Source of the DNA: Paenibacillus oryzisoli
Lineage (GTDB): Bacteria > Bacillota > Bacilli > Paenibacillales > NBRC-103111
NCBI RefSeq assembly: GCF_001653565.1
Contig: NZ_LYPB01000070.1
Location: 27,893-91,892 of the forward strand
Reading direction: 5' to 3'
DNA: 64,000 nt
Part shown: one piece after another, positions 44,135 through 52,964 of the stretch
Layout: each line of letters begins with the position of its first letter
How positions within the stretch are numbered: the stretch's first letter is position 1
Position numbers and translations under genes: made by a program
The notes under the pieces: model-generated
Told to the model about the DNA's origin: nothing
Databases searched by the model: none
Seen by the model: only the letters and a program-made list of their open reading frames with translations

Positions 44135-44255
44135 CTAAAACCGTAATGAGTTCCCCATTTTCTGGCGGTAGTCGCTTGGTGTACAGCTCACATGTTTCTT
44201 AAAGTTTCTAGAAAAGTGAAGGTGTAGAAGTTCTGTTGGGTGGAATGAAGGTTTA
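44135..44255 (-). pseudogene. C-terminal remnant of an AraC-family regulator
   Basis: On the minus strand a stretch ending at the stop at 44135-44137 reads HLHFSRNFKKHVSCTPSDYR followed by QKMGNSLRF. This is the terminal part of the second AraC DNA-binding motif (the F-x-R-x-F-K...G-x-x-P-x-x-Y-R pattern). No start codon or upstream helix-turn-helix is left. It lies immediately upstream of the amidohydrolase gene, in the place where a divergent AraC regulator would be expected. The rest of the gap 44079-44396 shows nothing else. Confidence 0.7.
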
Positions 44256-44396
44256 AGTTCGTGCTGTGCTCAATGCAAATTAGTACCTAACAAAAATCCA
44301 GTTTTCCGCAACATATCTTCATGTACGCAAGTGGGTTTGAGGCTTATAGTTGTATATATAAGCGATTACAAGCTCACAGATGAGGAGATGTTGAAG

Positions 44397-45512
44397 ATGA
44401 ATAAACCCAATATCATTGATACAGATGTTCATAATGCGATAGCACATTCGAGAGATTTGCTGCCCTATTTGCCTAAGGTTTGGCACGATTATTGGCTTTC
44501 AGCCGGTCCTGGCTACGGCGGTGGTTGGCATTCCCCAGTAGGTGTGATGCGCAAAGATGCCGTGCCTGATGGCGGTGGAATCCCTGGCAGCGATCCGCAA
44601 CATATGTTGAAGCATCATTTTAATAAATATGGGATTGATTATGGGATATTGACCGGTTCTGGGATATTGGGAATTTCCTTAAATCCGAATCCAGACTATG
44701 GCAATGTTGTCGCAAGTGCTTACAATGACTGGCTGGTTGAAACATGGTTGAAGGCAAGCCCGGTGTATAAAGGATCTATTCTTATTAATCATGCAGATCC
44801 GATAGCTGCTGCGAAGGAAATTGATCGTATGGCGAAGCATCCTGACATGATACAGGTTATTATGTGCAGCGGTTCTCGTACATTGTTCGGTCAGCGTTGC
44901 TTTCACCCTATTTATGAAGCAGCTGAGCGAAATGGACTGCCTGTTGCCGTTCATCCTGGTACAGAGGGCAGAGGAATTGCAGGTGCTCCGACCCCATCGG
45001 GATACCCAACATCCTATTTGGAGTGGCACAATATTTTACCAATTAATTACATGTCTCATGTCAATAGTTTAGTTTGTGAAGGGGTATTTGAGAAGTTTCC
45101 TAAGTTAAAATTTGTTGCAATTGAAGGTGGATTAGCGTGGCTTCCACACCTCATGTGGCGGATGGATAAGAACTTTAAAGGACTTCGAGATTTGGTTCCT
45201 TGGCTCAAAAGATTACCATCCGAATACATTAAAGATCACATTCGACTCACGACACAACCCATTGAAGAGCCCAGCAAACCAGAGCATATTAATCAAATTT
45301 TGGATATGCTAGGTGCGGATAATATGGTTATGTTCTCTTCGGATTATCCGCACTGGGATTTCGATAATCCCCAAATGGCGCTGCAATCAATTCGTAAAGA
45401 GCTGCGACAACGTATTTTGGTAGATAATGCTTTAGAGTTATATGGACATGAGACCTTCCCAGCTCCGGTAGCTGCATCTGCTTCTGTTAGTGAGGGGGAT
45501 TCCTCACAATGA
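44397..45512 (+). CDS. Amidohydrolase-family TIM-barrel protein (ACMSD-like, COG2159)
   Basis: A 371-residue metal-dependent hydrolase or decarboxylase of the amidohydrolase superfamily. The first metal motif is IIDTDVHN (Asp-x-His form common in this branch), a barrel His is in LPVAVHPGTEG, and the last Asp is in FSSDYPHWD. ATG 44397 is preferred over ATG 44331: GAGGAG is 9 bases before it and family similarity begins there. It overlaps the following Rieske gene by ATGA, so the two products are probably needed together, perhaps in breakdown of a cyclic or aromatic compound. The substrate is unknown. Confidence 0.85.
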   Translation: MNKPNIIDTDVHNAIAHSRDLLPYLPKVWHDYWLSAGPGYGGGWHSPVGVMRKDAVPDGGGIPGSDPQHMLKHHFNKYGIDYGILTGSGILGISLNPNPDYGNVVASAYNDWLVETWLKASPVYKGSILINHADPIAAAKEIDRMAKHPDMIQVIMCSGSRTLFGQRCFHPIYEAAERNGLPVAVHPGTEGRGIAGAPTPSGYPTSYLEWHNILPINYMSHVNSLVCEGVFEKFPKLKFVAIEGGLAWLPHLMWRMDKNFKGLRDLVPWLKRLPSEYIKDHIRLTTQPIEEPSKPEHINQILDMLGADNMVMFSSDYPHWDFDNPQMALQSIRKELRQRILVDNALELYGHETFPAPVAASASVSEGDSSQ

Positions 45513-45871
45513 GTAAAGTTAAATCCAGATATGCAGTTTCAAGCGTCCAAGAACTTGCAGAGAAAGGACGCAAGATTATCGAAGTCAAAGGGATTGAAAT
45601 CGGCGTATTCCTAGTAAATGGGAGTTATTATGCTTGGCGCAATATGTGCCCGCATGGGGCTGCACCAGTCTGTGAAGGTGTCGTGTGCGGGACACGACTG
45701 CCCTCTTTAGTTTATGAGTATGAGTATGGCCGGGATCAGGAGATATTGCGCTGCCCATGGCATGGTTGGGAGTTTGGTTTGATAGATGGCAAGCATCTGG
45801 TTGAAGGCAGTGTGCAACTGCGAGGTTACGAAGTAGAGGTTGAGGGAAATGAGATTTATGTGCTTATCTAA
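45509..45871 (+). CDS. Rieske [2Fe-2S] ferredoxin-type protein
   Basis: A 120-residue soluble electron carrier. The two cluster-binding boxes are visible: CPHGAAP and CPWHGWEF. The spacing is C-x-H-x32-C-x2-H, longer than the usual 15-21 residues, because of an insertion (EGVVCGTRLPSLVYEYEYG). The core beta fold is otherwise complete (GIEIGVFLVNGSYYAWRNMC). It is translationally coupled to the amidohydrolase. No oxygenase subunit is encoded in the window, so it might serve a partner elsewhere or have a non-redox role in a complex with the hydrolase. Confidence 0.9.
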   Translation: MSKVKSRYAVSSVQELAEKGRKIIEVKGIEIGVFLVNGSYYAWRNMCPHGAAPVCEGVVCGTRLPSLVYEYEYGRDQEILRCPWHGWEFGLIDGKHLVEGSVQLRGYEVEVEGNEIYVLI

Positions 45872-45947
45872 ATGAGTTAATTAGGAACGAGATCTTTCTG
45901 TTTATTTTCAATAAGTGCATAGGTAGTAAGCTTGGGAGGTTCCGAAC

Positions 45948-47420
45948 TTGGTCTCTTACATTGGTGTTACTGTGGTTAAAGGAGAAGGTAGTATTGTGCC
46001 TGAGGGAAAGCGGATTCCCATGGGCTGGACAGCAGTTGCGATTGGTGAAACATTAGAGCAAAGTGTACGGCTTATATGGAAGAGTGAGATTACGGAACAA
46101 TCAGCATGGCTGAGAATAACTGTGGCATTGGATGTTCGTGAAGAAGTACGTGTCGAGGCACGTTCAGTGTTAACTAACATATTTATCGGAGAGTGGGACA
46201 TTAGATATGCTTCTGTGTTTCAGTCTTATCAGCTGTTGCTAAGTCGCGAGCAAGTCGAGCTGCTAGCCATTGAGGGCATCGAACTACGATTAACCCAAGG
46301 TAGCTCGCCACTCTGGATATTTACGGAAGGGACAGAGGAAGCTCCTTTGCTATTTCCACATCTCCTTGTCACAAAGGCAGAACCAGGAGATCCATGGCAG
46401 AAGATGTCAGCATCGCTGGCGACTCTATCTTCTCTGCAACCTTTTGGCTGGTTAGAAGGTTGTGTGTTAGATGGTTTACTGGATTTGGAACTTGCATATG
46501 GTGGAGGAACCTATCAAAGGACGGCTCAGGAGCATTTACAGCTTTTCTTCGATGCGTCAGGCTTGCTTCATTATGAAAACCCACGAAGTGCACCCGTTGA
46601 TGGGCGCATCTATGGCATTGAGGGAACGTTACCCTTTGCCGCATTAGCTCAACTGGAACCCAATCATCCAGCGATTGACTCGGCTATAGCGTATTGGTTA
46701 TCCGAAACATCGCAGGATGGTACGATCATGGATGGTAGGATACTCTCAGCAGAGGGCAGCTATACCATTGCCTATCCATTGGCAGTGCTGGCTAAGCTGT
46801 ATAAGCGAGAAGATTTAGCCCTTCTGGCTATCCAGCAATTGGAGTCTCGCCAACAACGACTCACAAGTGGGACGGATTTGTATTTGAGACTCCATGAGGA
46901 TGGGAGTCATAGCTTCGCCAATTGGTCTCGTGCTTATGCGTGGTACATGTTAGGACTTGCCAGAACGCTTCGTGTGCTGCACGAATATGATGAACTTGGA
47001 ACAATGTCTCCGGCAATCCGAGTGCGTATCCATGTGCTTAAAGAGGAACTTGTTCGTATAGCAGAAGTCATTAGAGGTCACCAATCCGAGAATGGGTTAT
47101 GGTATGTTTATGTGGATGAGCCGCAAACAGGAGTTGAAACTTCAGGCTCTGCCGCGATTGCAGCCTCTTTGGCAATTGGTGTGCAGCTAGGTATTCTTGA
47201 CGATTCTTTATTAGCAGTGAGTAAGAGAGTCAGAGACGCACTCACACCATATCTAACGGAAGATGGATTTCTACATGGCATCGCACAGAATAATAAAGGT
47301 GGAGAAGAGCTCCAGCGTAGCGGCTACCGGGTTTTGTCTCAAATGGGAACAGGACTCGCTGCGCAATTGGATGCTGCTTTGTATCAGATTGAACAACACC
47401 TCGTTCAGGGTATTTCCTGA
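45948..47420 (+). CDS. Putative six-hairpin-type glycosidase-like protein
   Basis: A 490-residue protein, no signal peptide, starting at TTG 45948 behind GGGAGG. The first 150 residues are beta-rich (an accessory domain). The rest is helical with repeats typical of (alpha/alpha)6 toroids: GLLDLELAYGGGTYQRTAQE, YGIEGTLPFAALA, YTIAYPLAVLAKLY, and SFANWSRAYAWYMLGLARTL, which resembles the WSRGAAWALHGLA block of the GH88 enzyme at 41263. A GH88/GH105-like hydrolase or epimerase is possible; catalytic residues were not identified. It lies 76 bases behind the Rieske gene and may share its transcript. Confidence 0.5.
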   Translation: MVSYIGVTVVKGEGSIVPEGKRIPMGWTAVAIGETLEQSVRLIWKSEITEQSAWLRITVALDVREEVRVEARSVLTNIFIGEWDIRYASVFQSYQLLLSREQVELLAIEGIELRLTQGSSPLWIFTEGTEEAPLLFPHLLVTKAEPGDPWQKMSASLATLSSLQPFGWLEGCVLDGLLDLELAYGGGTYQRTAQEHLQLFFDASGLLHYENPRSAPVDGRIYGIEGTLPFAALAQLEPNHPAIDSAIAYWLSETSQDGTIMDGRILSAEGSYTIAYPLAVLAKLYKREDLALLAIQQLESRQQRLTSGTDLYLRLHEDGSHSFANWSRAYAWYMLGLARTLRVLHEYDELGTMSPAIRVRIHVLKEELVRIAEVIRGHQSENGLWYVYVDEPQTGVETSGSAAIAASLAIGVQLGILDDSLLAVSKRVRDALTPYLTEDGFLHGIAQNNKGGEELQRSGYRVLSQMGTGLAAQLDAALYQIEQHLVQGIS

Positions 47421-47437
47421 ATGAGGTGTTGTTTTTG
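47393..47437 (+). terminator. Terminator overlapping the end of the toroid-protein gene
   Basis: ACAACACCTCGTTCAGG (47393-47409) pairs with CCTGAATGAGGTGTTGT (47416-47432), then TTTTT. The stop codon of the preceding gene lies inside the 3' arm. Confidence 0.88.
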
Positions 47438-47500
47438 TGATGGATTGTGAGATAGCGAAAAATTCGACTATCTCCAATAAAACAAGCACAGGGTGGCACC

Positions 47501-47574
47501 GTAACTCAAAGAAATCGAGTTACAGAGCCGCCGAACCCGCGCCGCCTACCTGTAACTCGAAAAATTCGAGTTAC
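47501..47574. repeat. Pair of hairpins with GC-rich spacer
   Basis: GTAACTC...GAGTTAC at 47501-47523 (7-bp arms) and GTAACTCGA...TCGAGTTAC at 47552-47574 (9-bp arms, A-rich loop) are separated by a 28-base GC-rich spacer. The layout matches the 42.5 kb array but the arm sequence differs. Confidence 0.75.
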
Positions 47575-47605
47575 AGACCCTCCCTGCCAGCAGAAGCATC
47601 AAAAC

Positions 47606-48682
47606 TTAATCCTGAATGACAGATATCGTCTTTTCCCCGCCGACATAGATGCGATTCGTGAGAGGGTTAAGCAGCAAAGACCCGGACCCAGCGCTAACTT
47701 TGAGCTTCTTGAGTGGCTTCAGGCTGCTGCCGTGATAGACGATGAGTGGAACGGCACCTGTTTCTGTGGATTTGGAAACGAATAAGTGGTTTGTTCGTGG
47801 ATTAATCAGCACATCCGTAAAGGCAGGCACGGTTAAGGAACCGATGACTTTGTTTGTGCGGCTGCTTACAACAAAAATCCGCCCCTTCACGGAAATTTGT
47901 GCACTTGAGATATAAACCCGACACGTTAGCGGGTTGAGCGTAATGTCTCGTTGTCGCCTTCCGAGTTGAACCTTACGCACACGAAGGGTTCGCAAGTTCA
48001 CGACGGAGCTGTATCTACTTAAATTATTAGCCACATAGAGCTGATTCGTTTTTCGATCAATCACAGGTGTGATAACAGGATTTCTTCCGACTTTCCGTGT
48101 CGCGATAATCTTATTAGTATCTCCTCGGATTACAGCTAACGTATCCGTCGTTGTGTTGGTTACGTAGATCCGATTCGTTACAGCATTGACTACTATTTGC
48201 GAAGGGCGTCCTTGGAATGGAATGGTGCGGTGTACGTTATTCGTAGCGCCATTCAGCACGACGAGATTGGCATTTCGTGATCGTAAGGAGATTGTTGAAA
48301 CATAGATTAGATTTGTCCGTGTGTTAACCGCAAGATTATCGCTGCGTTCACCAACTTTAATGGTAGAAATAACACGGTTTGTTCGTCCATTGATAACGGA
48401 AACGGTACCATCATAAAAATTGGATACATAGATCCGATTTGTCCGTGTATTGATAGCCATATTATATGGCAATTTACCAATGGTAATTGTGGTGATGACT
48501 TTGTTGGTTACAGTATCCAGAACACCGAGACGGTTGTCACCTTGAATAAAATAAAGCCGATTCGTTAAAGGATTGATGGCGAAGTGTACGGCAGGGCTTT
48601 TGACAGGAATAGTTGCAATCAAGCGTGGCTTGGTCGATGAGATGCTCGGCTTTGAAACGCGCACAGCTTTACGGATTATCAT
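47606..48682 (-). CDS. YncE/YVTN-type beta-propeller protein
   Basis: A 358-residue protein composed of about seven or eight 40-residue blades with the repeating core TNRIYVSNFYDGTVSVI...TNKVI-TI-VG-LP. This is the 40-residue YVTN beta-propeller repeat family, usually binding or scaffold proteins at the cell surface. ATG at 48682 is preferred to the one 24 bases upstream because AAGGGGAT is correctly spaced. No signal peptide or membrane anchor is visible, so the location is uncertain. The frequent Arg-Thr-Asn in blade turns suggests recent internal duplication of blades. Ligand unknown. Confidence 0.8.
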   Translation of the reverse strand: MIIRKAVRVSKPSISSTKPRLIATIPVKSPAVHFAINPLTNRLYFIQGDNRLGVLDTVTNKVITTITIGKLPYNMAINTRTNRIYVSNFYDGTVSVINGRTNRVISTIKVGERSDNLAVNTRTNLIYVSTISLRSRNANLVVLNGATNNVHRTIPFQGRPSQIVVNAVTNRIYVTNTTTDTLAVIRGDTNKIIATRKVGRNPVITPVIDRKTNQLYVANNLSRYSSVVNLRTLRVRKVQLGRRQRDITLNPLTCRVYISSAQISVKGRIFVVSSRTNKVIGSLTVPAFTDVLINPRTNHLFVSKSTETGAVPLIVYHGSSLKPLKKLKVSAGSGSLLLNPLTNRIYVGGEKTISVIQD

Positions 48683-48847
48683 AAAGGATCCCCTTCCCCA
48701 AGACATGTGGTACTGCTATCATATTCAGTATCAGGCTAATGGGAACTGCTATAAGGGAGTTAGAACAGCGGGGCACAACTTTTGAACCTTTATAGCGTCA
48801 AACATGCATGACAACGATTACAAACCCATCTCTAAGGAGGCATGGAA

Positions 48848-49738
48848 ATGATGCATCACTATGATGGCATTGAACGCATCGGAAATATACAAGCTAATCT
48901 TGGCGAAGGTCCCGTCTGGGACCACACGACAGGGGAGCTCATTTGGGTCGATATAAATGGACAAGCCGTACATTTGTATAATCCCGCTGATGGAAGCAGT
49001 CGTACAATTCGCTTAGATCAAAAGATAGGAGCCGCCGTGCCAAGACAGCAGGGTGGCATGGTTCTTGCCATGCAGCGAGGCTTTCATCTGCTAGATTTGG
49101 AAACCGAGACAGTAACCCCCGTTAAAGATCCAGAGAGTCAATTGCCTAACAATCGCTTTAATGATGGCAAATGTGATCGAGCCGGTAGGTTCTGGGCAGG
49201 TACGATGGCGCAGAACGAGTCAGCGCCAACAGGCTCACTTTATTGTCTGGATATCGACGGTACCGTTCGAACACTCGAGGATGGCTGTATTACTGTATCC
49301 AATGGGTTAGGTTGGAGTCCAGATAATACGATTATGTATTATATCGATTCGCCGACGAAGAAAGTGGTAGCCTATGACTATGATGGAGAAACAGGTGAAA
49401 TTTCCAATCCGCGTACGGTTGTTACTATAGCGGAAGACGAAGGTTTTCCAGATGGAATGGCTGTGGATAACGATGGTATGTTATGGGTTGCCCAATGGGG
49501 AGGCTGGCAGGTAGGGCGTTATAATCCGATGACTGGTGAGAAAATAGGCTCAATAGCTGTCCCTGTGGAAAGAACAAGTTCTTGTGCATTTGGCGGAGAA
49601 CACATGAATGAATTGTATATTACCACGGCAAGTGTAGGTGTTAGCGAAGAGGACCGAGTGAACCAACCCTATGCGGGAAGCTTGTTTCGGATAAAGCTAG
49701 ATGTGAAAGGCCCTCAGGCAAATTTTTACGGTGGTTAA
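48848..49738 (+). CDS. SMP-30/gluconolactonase-family sugar lactonase
   Basis: A 296-residue six-bladed propeller enzyme that hydrolyses sugar lactones to acids with a divalent metal. Metal-site residues are recognisable: Glu in ANLGEGPVWD, Asn in NNRFNDGKCD, Asn in VSNGLGWSPDN and Asp in FPDGMAVDNDG. The ribosome site TAAGGAGG favours ATG 48848 (7 bases) over ATG 48842. It is a single gene between the propeller gene and an AraC regulator; it would fit oxidative use of a monosaccharide such as arabinose, glucose or galactose. Confidence 0.92.
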   Translation: MMHHYDGIERIGNIQANLGEGPVWDHTTGELIWVDINGQAVHLYNPADGSSRTIRLDQKIGAAVPRQQGGMVLAMQRGFHLLDLETETVTPVKDPESQLPNNRFNDGKCDRAGRFWAGTMAQNESAPTGSLYCLDIDGTVRTLEDGCITVSNGLGWSPDNTIMYYIDSPTKKVVAYDYDGETGEISNPRTVVTIAEDEGFPDGMAVDNDGMLWVAQWGGWQVGRYNPMTGEKIGSIAVPVERTSSCAFGGEHMNELYITTASVGVSEEDRVNQPYAGSLFRIKLDVKGPQANFYGG

Positions 49739-49755
49739 CGACCCAGATATACATA

Positions 49756-49795
49756 GAAGAAGCTAAGTTGCTGGTCGCGCTTAGCTTCTTCTTCA
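49756..49795 (+). terminator. Terminator after SMP-30 gene
   Basis: A perfect 12-bp stem GAAGAAGCTAAG / CTTAGCTTCTTC (49756-49767 / 49780-49791), followed by TTCATTTG. Confidence 0.75.
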
Positions 49796-49815
49796 TTTGC
49801 TCCATGGTATGCTAC

Positions 49816-50685
49816 TCATGCAGAATACTGCTTCCGGAACCGCAGAGGTGAGATACCAACAGCCCCTTTGAAACAATTAGAGAAGTAAGGCGCATTAAGA
49901 AAACCAATGTGCTCAGCGATTCGCGCAATGGACCATTCTGTTTTGATAAGCAGCAGTTTCGCCTGCTCAATTCGGTAGTCGTGCAGATAGGCCATTGGCG
50001 TGCAATCATAGATTTCTTTCATACATCTGACAATATAGTTGGGATGAAAATGAAATTCTTCAGCGAGGGAGCTATTCGTCACATCAGATTGGTAATGTTG
50101 GCGTAAATATGCCTCGACCTTGTCTGCCAGTAACTGACCAGGAGACGCATCGCTGCGAGAATGTCCAGCATCGAGGAGACGGAGCAATTCCATGAAGAGC
50201 TGCTGTTCACTCCAGTACGTCTCTGAACGAGGATGAGCCGAGTCAGTCAACAGTTTGCGAAGATGTCGCTCCGCAAGCGCAAATTCGGGCGGGGCACCAT
50301 ATTGCGGGATGCGGATCCGATACGGATTCTCCCACCCCTTGCGAACTTGTTGCGAGTAAATAGGCCCGAGGTCCCCATCTGTTGTTTGGTGCCAATCACC
50401 TTGAAAGTCGAAATGAATCCAATAGAAAATGGTTTCAATGTCACAGCCTCTAACGGGATAATGGTACCGGTCTGGCAGCAATAATAACGTTTGCCCCTCC
50501 GTAACCTCCCACTCATTGTCGTCTTCACCCATATATAGAGTCCCTTTGGTTACCCAGAGCAGATCGAAAATACCTAAATTGCGTCGGCTTGGATGCATTT
50601 CTCCTGGAAGGTAGGTGGACAAGCCAATCGTGATGTAGTAGGGAAGTGGGGGGAGTTCCATCCAGATATATCCAGATTCACTCAA
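49816..50685 (-). CDS. AraC-family regulator of the GH127 gene
   Basis: A 289-residue regulator: N-terminal cupin-like domain (GTLYMGEDDNEWEVTEGQTL, RYHYPVRG) and C-terminal double helix-turn-helix (VTNSSLAEEFHFHPNYIVRC and WSIARIAEHIGFLNAPYFSN), ending AVGISPLRFRKQ. It is divergent from the GH127 arabinofuranosidase gene, with about 144 bases of AT-rich intergenic sequence, and so probably controls it in response to an arabinose-containing oligosaccharide. Confidence 0.92.
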   Translation of the reverse strand: MSESGYIWMELPPLPYYITIGLSTYLPGEMHPSRRNLGIFDLLWVTKGTLYMGEDDNEWEVTEGQTLLLLPDRYHYPVRGCDIETIFYWIHFDFQGDWHQTTDGDLGPIYSQQVRKGWENPYRIRIPQYGAPPEFALAERHLRKLLTDSAHPRSETYWSEQQLFMELLRLLDAGHSRSDASPGQLLADKVEAYLRQHYQSDVTNSSLAEEFHFHPNYIVRCMKEIYDCTPMAYLHDYRIEQAKLLLIKTEWSIARIAEHIGFLNAPYFSNCFKGAVGISPLRFRKQYSA

Positions 50686-50829
50686 CGTTTTACCTCCAAT
50701 TGTCAGTGTTAAATTTTATATAAATTTGGTTGGATTTATTTATATTTCCTCTTTATTTATAAGGATAAACTGTATGTAGGTGATAATCAAATGTTATATA
50801 AAATAAGACGACAAGAGGAGATTCTACAT

Positions 50830-52812
50830 ATGGTGAATTTCACGAGCAAACAGGCAATGAACAACAAGGTACGCATACAGGATTCATTTTGGGATCCATT
50901 TATGGAACTGGTGCGAGGAACCGTAATTCCGTATCAATGGGATGCTTTGAATGACGCAATTGAAGGTGCTGAGCCTAGTTATGCCATTCGCAATTTCCGG
51001 ATTGCGGCAGGGCTCGAAGAAGGAGAGTTTGGCGGATTCATTTTTCAGGATAGCGACCTTGCCAAGTGGCTCGAAGCAGTTGGGTATTCCTTGGCGATGA
51101 TGCCAGATCCTGCGTTGGAACAAACGGCAGATGAGGTCATTGAACTCATTGCCAAAGCACAGCATGAGAACGGTTACTTAAATACGTATTTTACGATTAA
51201 AAAGCCAGGTCAGGCATGGACGAATTTACATGAAGCGCATGAATTATATTGTGCTGGTCACATGATGGAGGCGGCAGTTGCTTATTATGATGCGACGGGC
51301 AAAAGAAAATTGCTAGATGTCATGTGCAGATTCGCTGACTACATTGAGACCGTATTCGGTCGCGAGCCTGGACAAATCCGAGGCTACGACGGTCATCAAG
51401 AAGTCGAACTTGCACTCATTAAGCTTGCTCAAGCTACGGGGGAAGAACGCTATGTGAAGCTTGCGCAATTCTTCATAGATGAGCGCGGTACTGAACCGAA
51501 CTTTCTCGTTGAAGAATGTAGAGATAGAGAGGGCTTCAGCTATTGGACGCAAAAGAAGCAACCAATTCCAACCGTAGCGCAAATGGCGTACAATCAAGCG
51601 CATAAGCCAGTACGCGAACAGGAAGTGGCCATCGGTCATTCGGTGCGAGCTGTTTACATGTACACAGCCATGGCAGATCTTGCTAGATTAACCGCGGATG
51701 AATCATTGTTCTCGGCTTGTCGCCGTCTGTGGGATAACACAACCAAGAAGCAGATGTACATCACAGGTGGAATAGGCTCAACGCATCATGGGGAAGCCTT
51801 CACGTTCGATTATGATATGCCCAACGATACCGTTTACGCGGAAACATGTGCCTCAATCGGCCTCATCTTCTTTGCTCAGCGCATGCTGCAGCTAGAAGCG
51901 AAGAGTGAGTATGCGGATGTCATGGAACGTGCGCTGTACAACAATGTCATTGGCAGCATGTCACAGGACGGCAAGCATTATTTCTATGTGAATCCACTGG
52001 AAGTTTGGCCGAAGGCTTCTGAACTCAATCCTAGTCGCCATCATGTTAAAGCAGAGCGGCAGAAGTGGTTCGGCTGCTCATGCTGTCCTCCGAATGTGGC
52101 ACGTCTGCTGAGTTCATTGAACAACTATATTTACACATCGTCGCCATCGACCAATACGGTCTACACACATCTGTTTATTGGTAGTGAGGCTCGCTTTCAA
52201 CTTGCTGTTGGCGAAGTTGTTTTGACGCAACAGTCCAAGCTTCCCTGGGAAGGATATGTCCGAATCGAGCTAACTTTAGTACCGCAAGAAACGTTTACTC
52301 TAGCGCTGCGCATCCCATCCTGGAGCCAAGGGAGAGCTGCGATGAAAATCAACGGTGTGCTGACGACGTACGATACCGTAAATGGCTATGCCTCGGTTGA
52401 CAGGCCATGGATGCAAGGTGACATCGTGGAGTGGGAGCTTGTGCTCGAAGCTCAGCTGACCATCGCTCACCCCGAGATTCGAGCGAATGCTGGCAAAGTT
52501 GCGATTGAACGAGGTCCCCTCGTTTATTGTATAGAAGAAGTAGATAATGTCACTTCTCTCTCCTCCATTTCAATTGATGTGGGGCAGAAGCTCCAACCGA
52601 ATTATGAGCCAAATTTGCTAGGTGGAGCCGTCATGATTGGAACAGAGGCTTATGCTAATGAATCAACTTCGTGGGTGGATGATTCTCCTTACCGTCCATT
52701 TACACAGCAGCAGGCGCTAGAGCGAGTGAGGCTGAAGGCAGTGCCCTATTATCTCTGGGGCAATCGAGGTGTAGGCGAGATGACTGTCTGGATTCGCAAA
52801 GGCGGCGTGTAA
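50830..52812 (+). CDS. GH127 beta-L-arabinofuranosidase-like protein (DUF1680)
   Basis: A 660-residue cytoplasmic enzyme of the GH127 family (HypBA1 type), which releases beta-L-arabinofuranose. The (alpha/alpha)6 domain carries the zinc and catalytic set: Glu and Cys in YAETCASIGL, and the nucleophile region WFGCSCCPPNVARLL with the vicinal cysteines. GQIRGYDGHQEVELAL is also characteristic. C-terminal beta-sandwich domains complete the normal length. ATG 50830 is preferred to ATG 50791 because AAGAGGAG lies 9 bases upstream and family similarity (VNFTSKQAM) begins there. Related GH127 members have other specificities, so the sugar is not certain. Confidence 0.92.
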   Translation: MVNFTSKQAMNNKVRIQDSFWDPFMELVRGTVIPYQWDALNDAIEGAEPSYAIRNFRIAAGLEEGEFGGFIFQDSDLAKWLEAVGYSLAMMPDPALEQTADEVIELIAKAQHENGYLNTYFTIKKPGQAWTNLHEAHELYCAGHMMEAAVAYYDATGKRKLLDVMCRFADYIETVFGREPGQIRGYDGHQEVELALIKLAQATGEERYVKLAQFFIDERGTEPNFLVEECRDREGFSYWTQKKQPIPTVAQMAYNQAHKPVREQEVAIGHSVRAVYMYTAMADLARLTADESLFSACRRLWDNTTKKQMYITGGIGSTHHGEAFTFDYDMPNDTVYAETCASIGLIFFAQRMLQLEAKSEYADVMERALYNNVIGSMSQDGKHYFYVNPLEVWPKASELNPSRHHVKAERQKWFGCSCCPPNVARLLSSLNNYIYTSSPSTNTVYTHLFIGSEARFQLAVGEVVLTQQSKLPWEGYVRIELTLVPQETFTLALRIPSWSQGRAAMKINGVLTTYDTVNGYASVDRPWMQGDIVEWELVLEAQLTIAHPEIRANAGKVAIERGPLVYCIEEVDNVTSLSSISIDVGQKLQPNYEPNLLGGAVMIGTEAYANESTSWVDDSPYRPFTQQQALERVRLKAVPYYLWGNRGVGEMTVWIRKGGV

Positions 52813-52825
52813 CCCTTGTGAAAGT

Positions 52826-52861
52826 TAGGAGTCCTTCGGATCTGATCCGAGAGGCTTTTTG
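52826..52861 (+). terminator. Terminator after GH127 gene
   Basis: AGTCCTTCGGATC pairs with GATCCGAGAGGCT (two weak positions) and ends in TTTTT. Confidence 0.75.
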
Positions 52862-52925
52862 CTGCGAGAAGTGCAGAGTCAACGCCTAAAAGGGGGAGTG
52901 TGAAAAACACCATATTTACATCGCT

Positions 52926-52941
52926 TATAACACGTGTTATA
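52926..52941. promoter_or_regulatory. Palindromic LacI-type operator (autoregulatory site)
   Basis: The perfect 16-bp palindrome TATAACACGTGTTATA lies 24 bases before the LacI-type gene start. The identical palindrome occurs at 54026 before the GH38 gene. LacI proteins bind such centre-CG palindromes. Confidence 0.8.
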
Positions 52942-52964
52942 TTTTGGGTAGAGGTGCTATTAAA

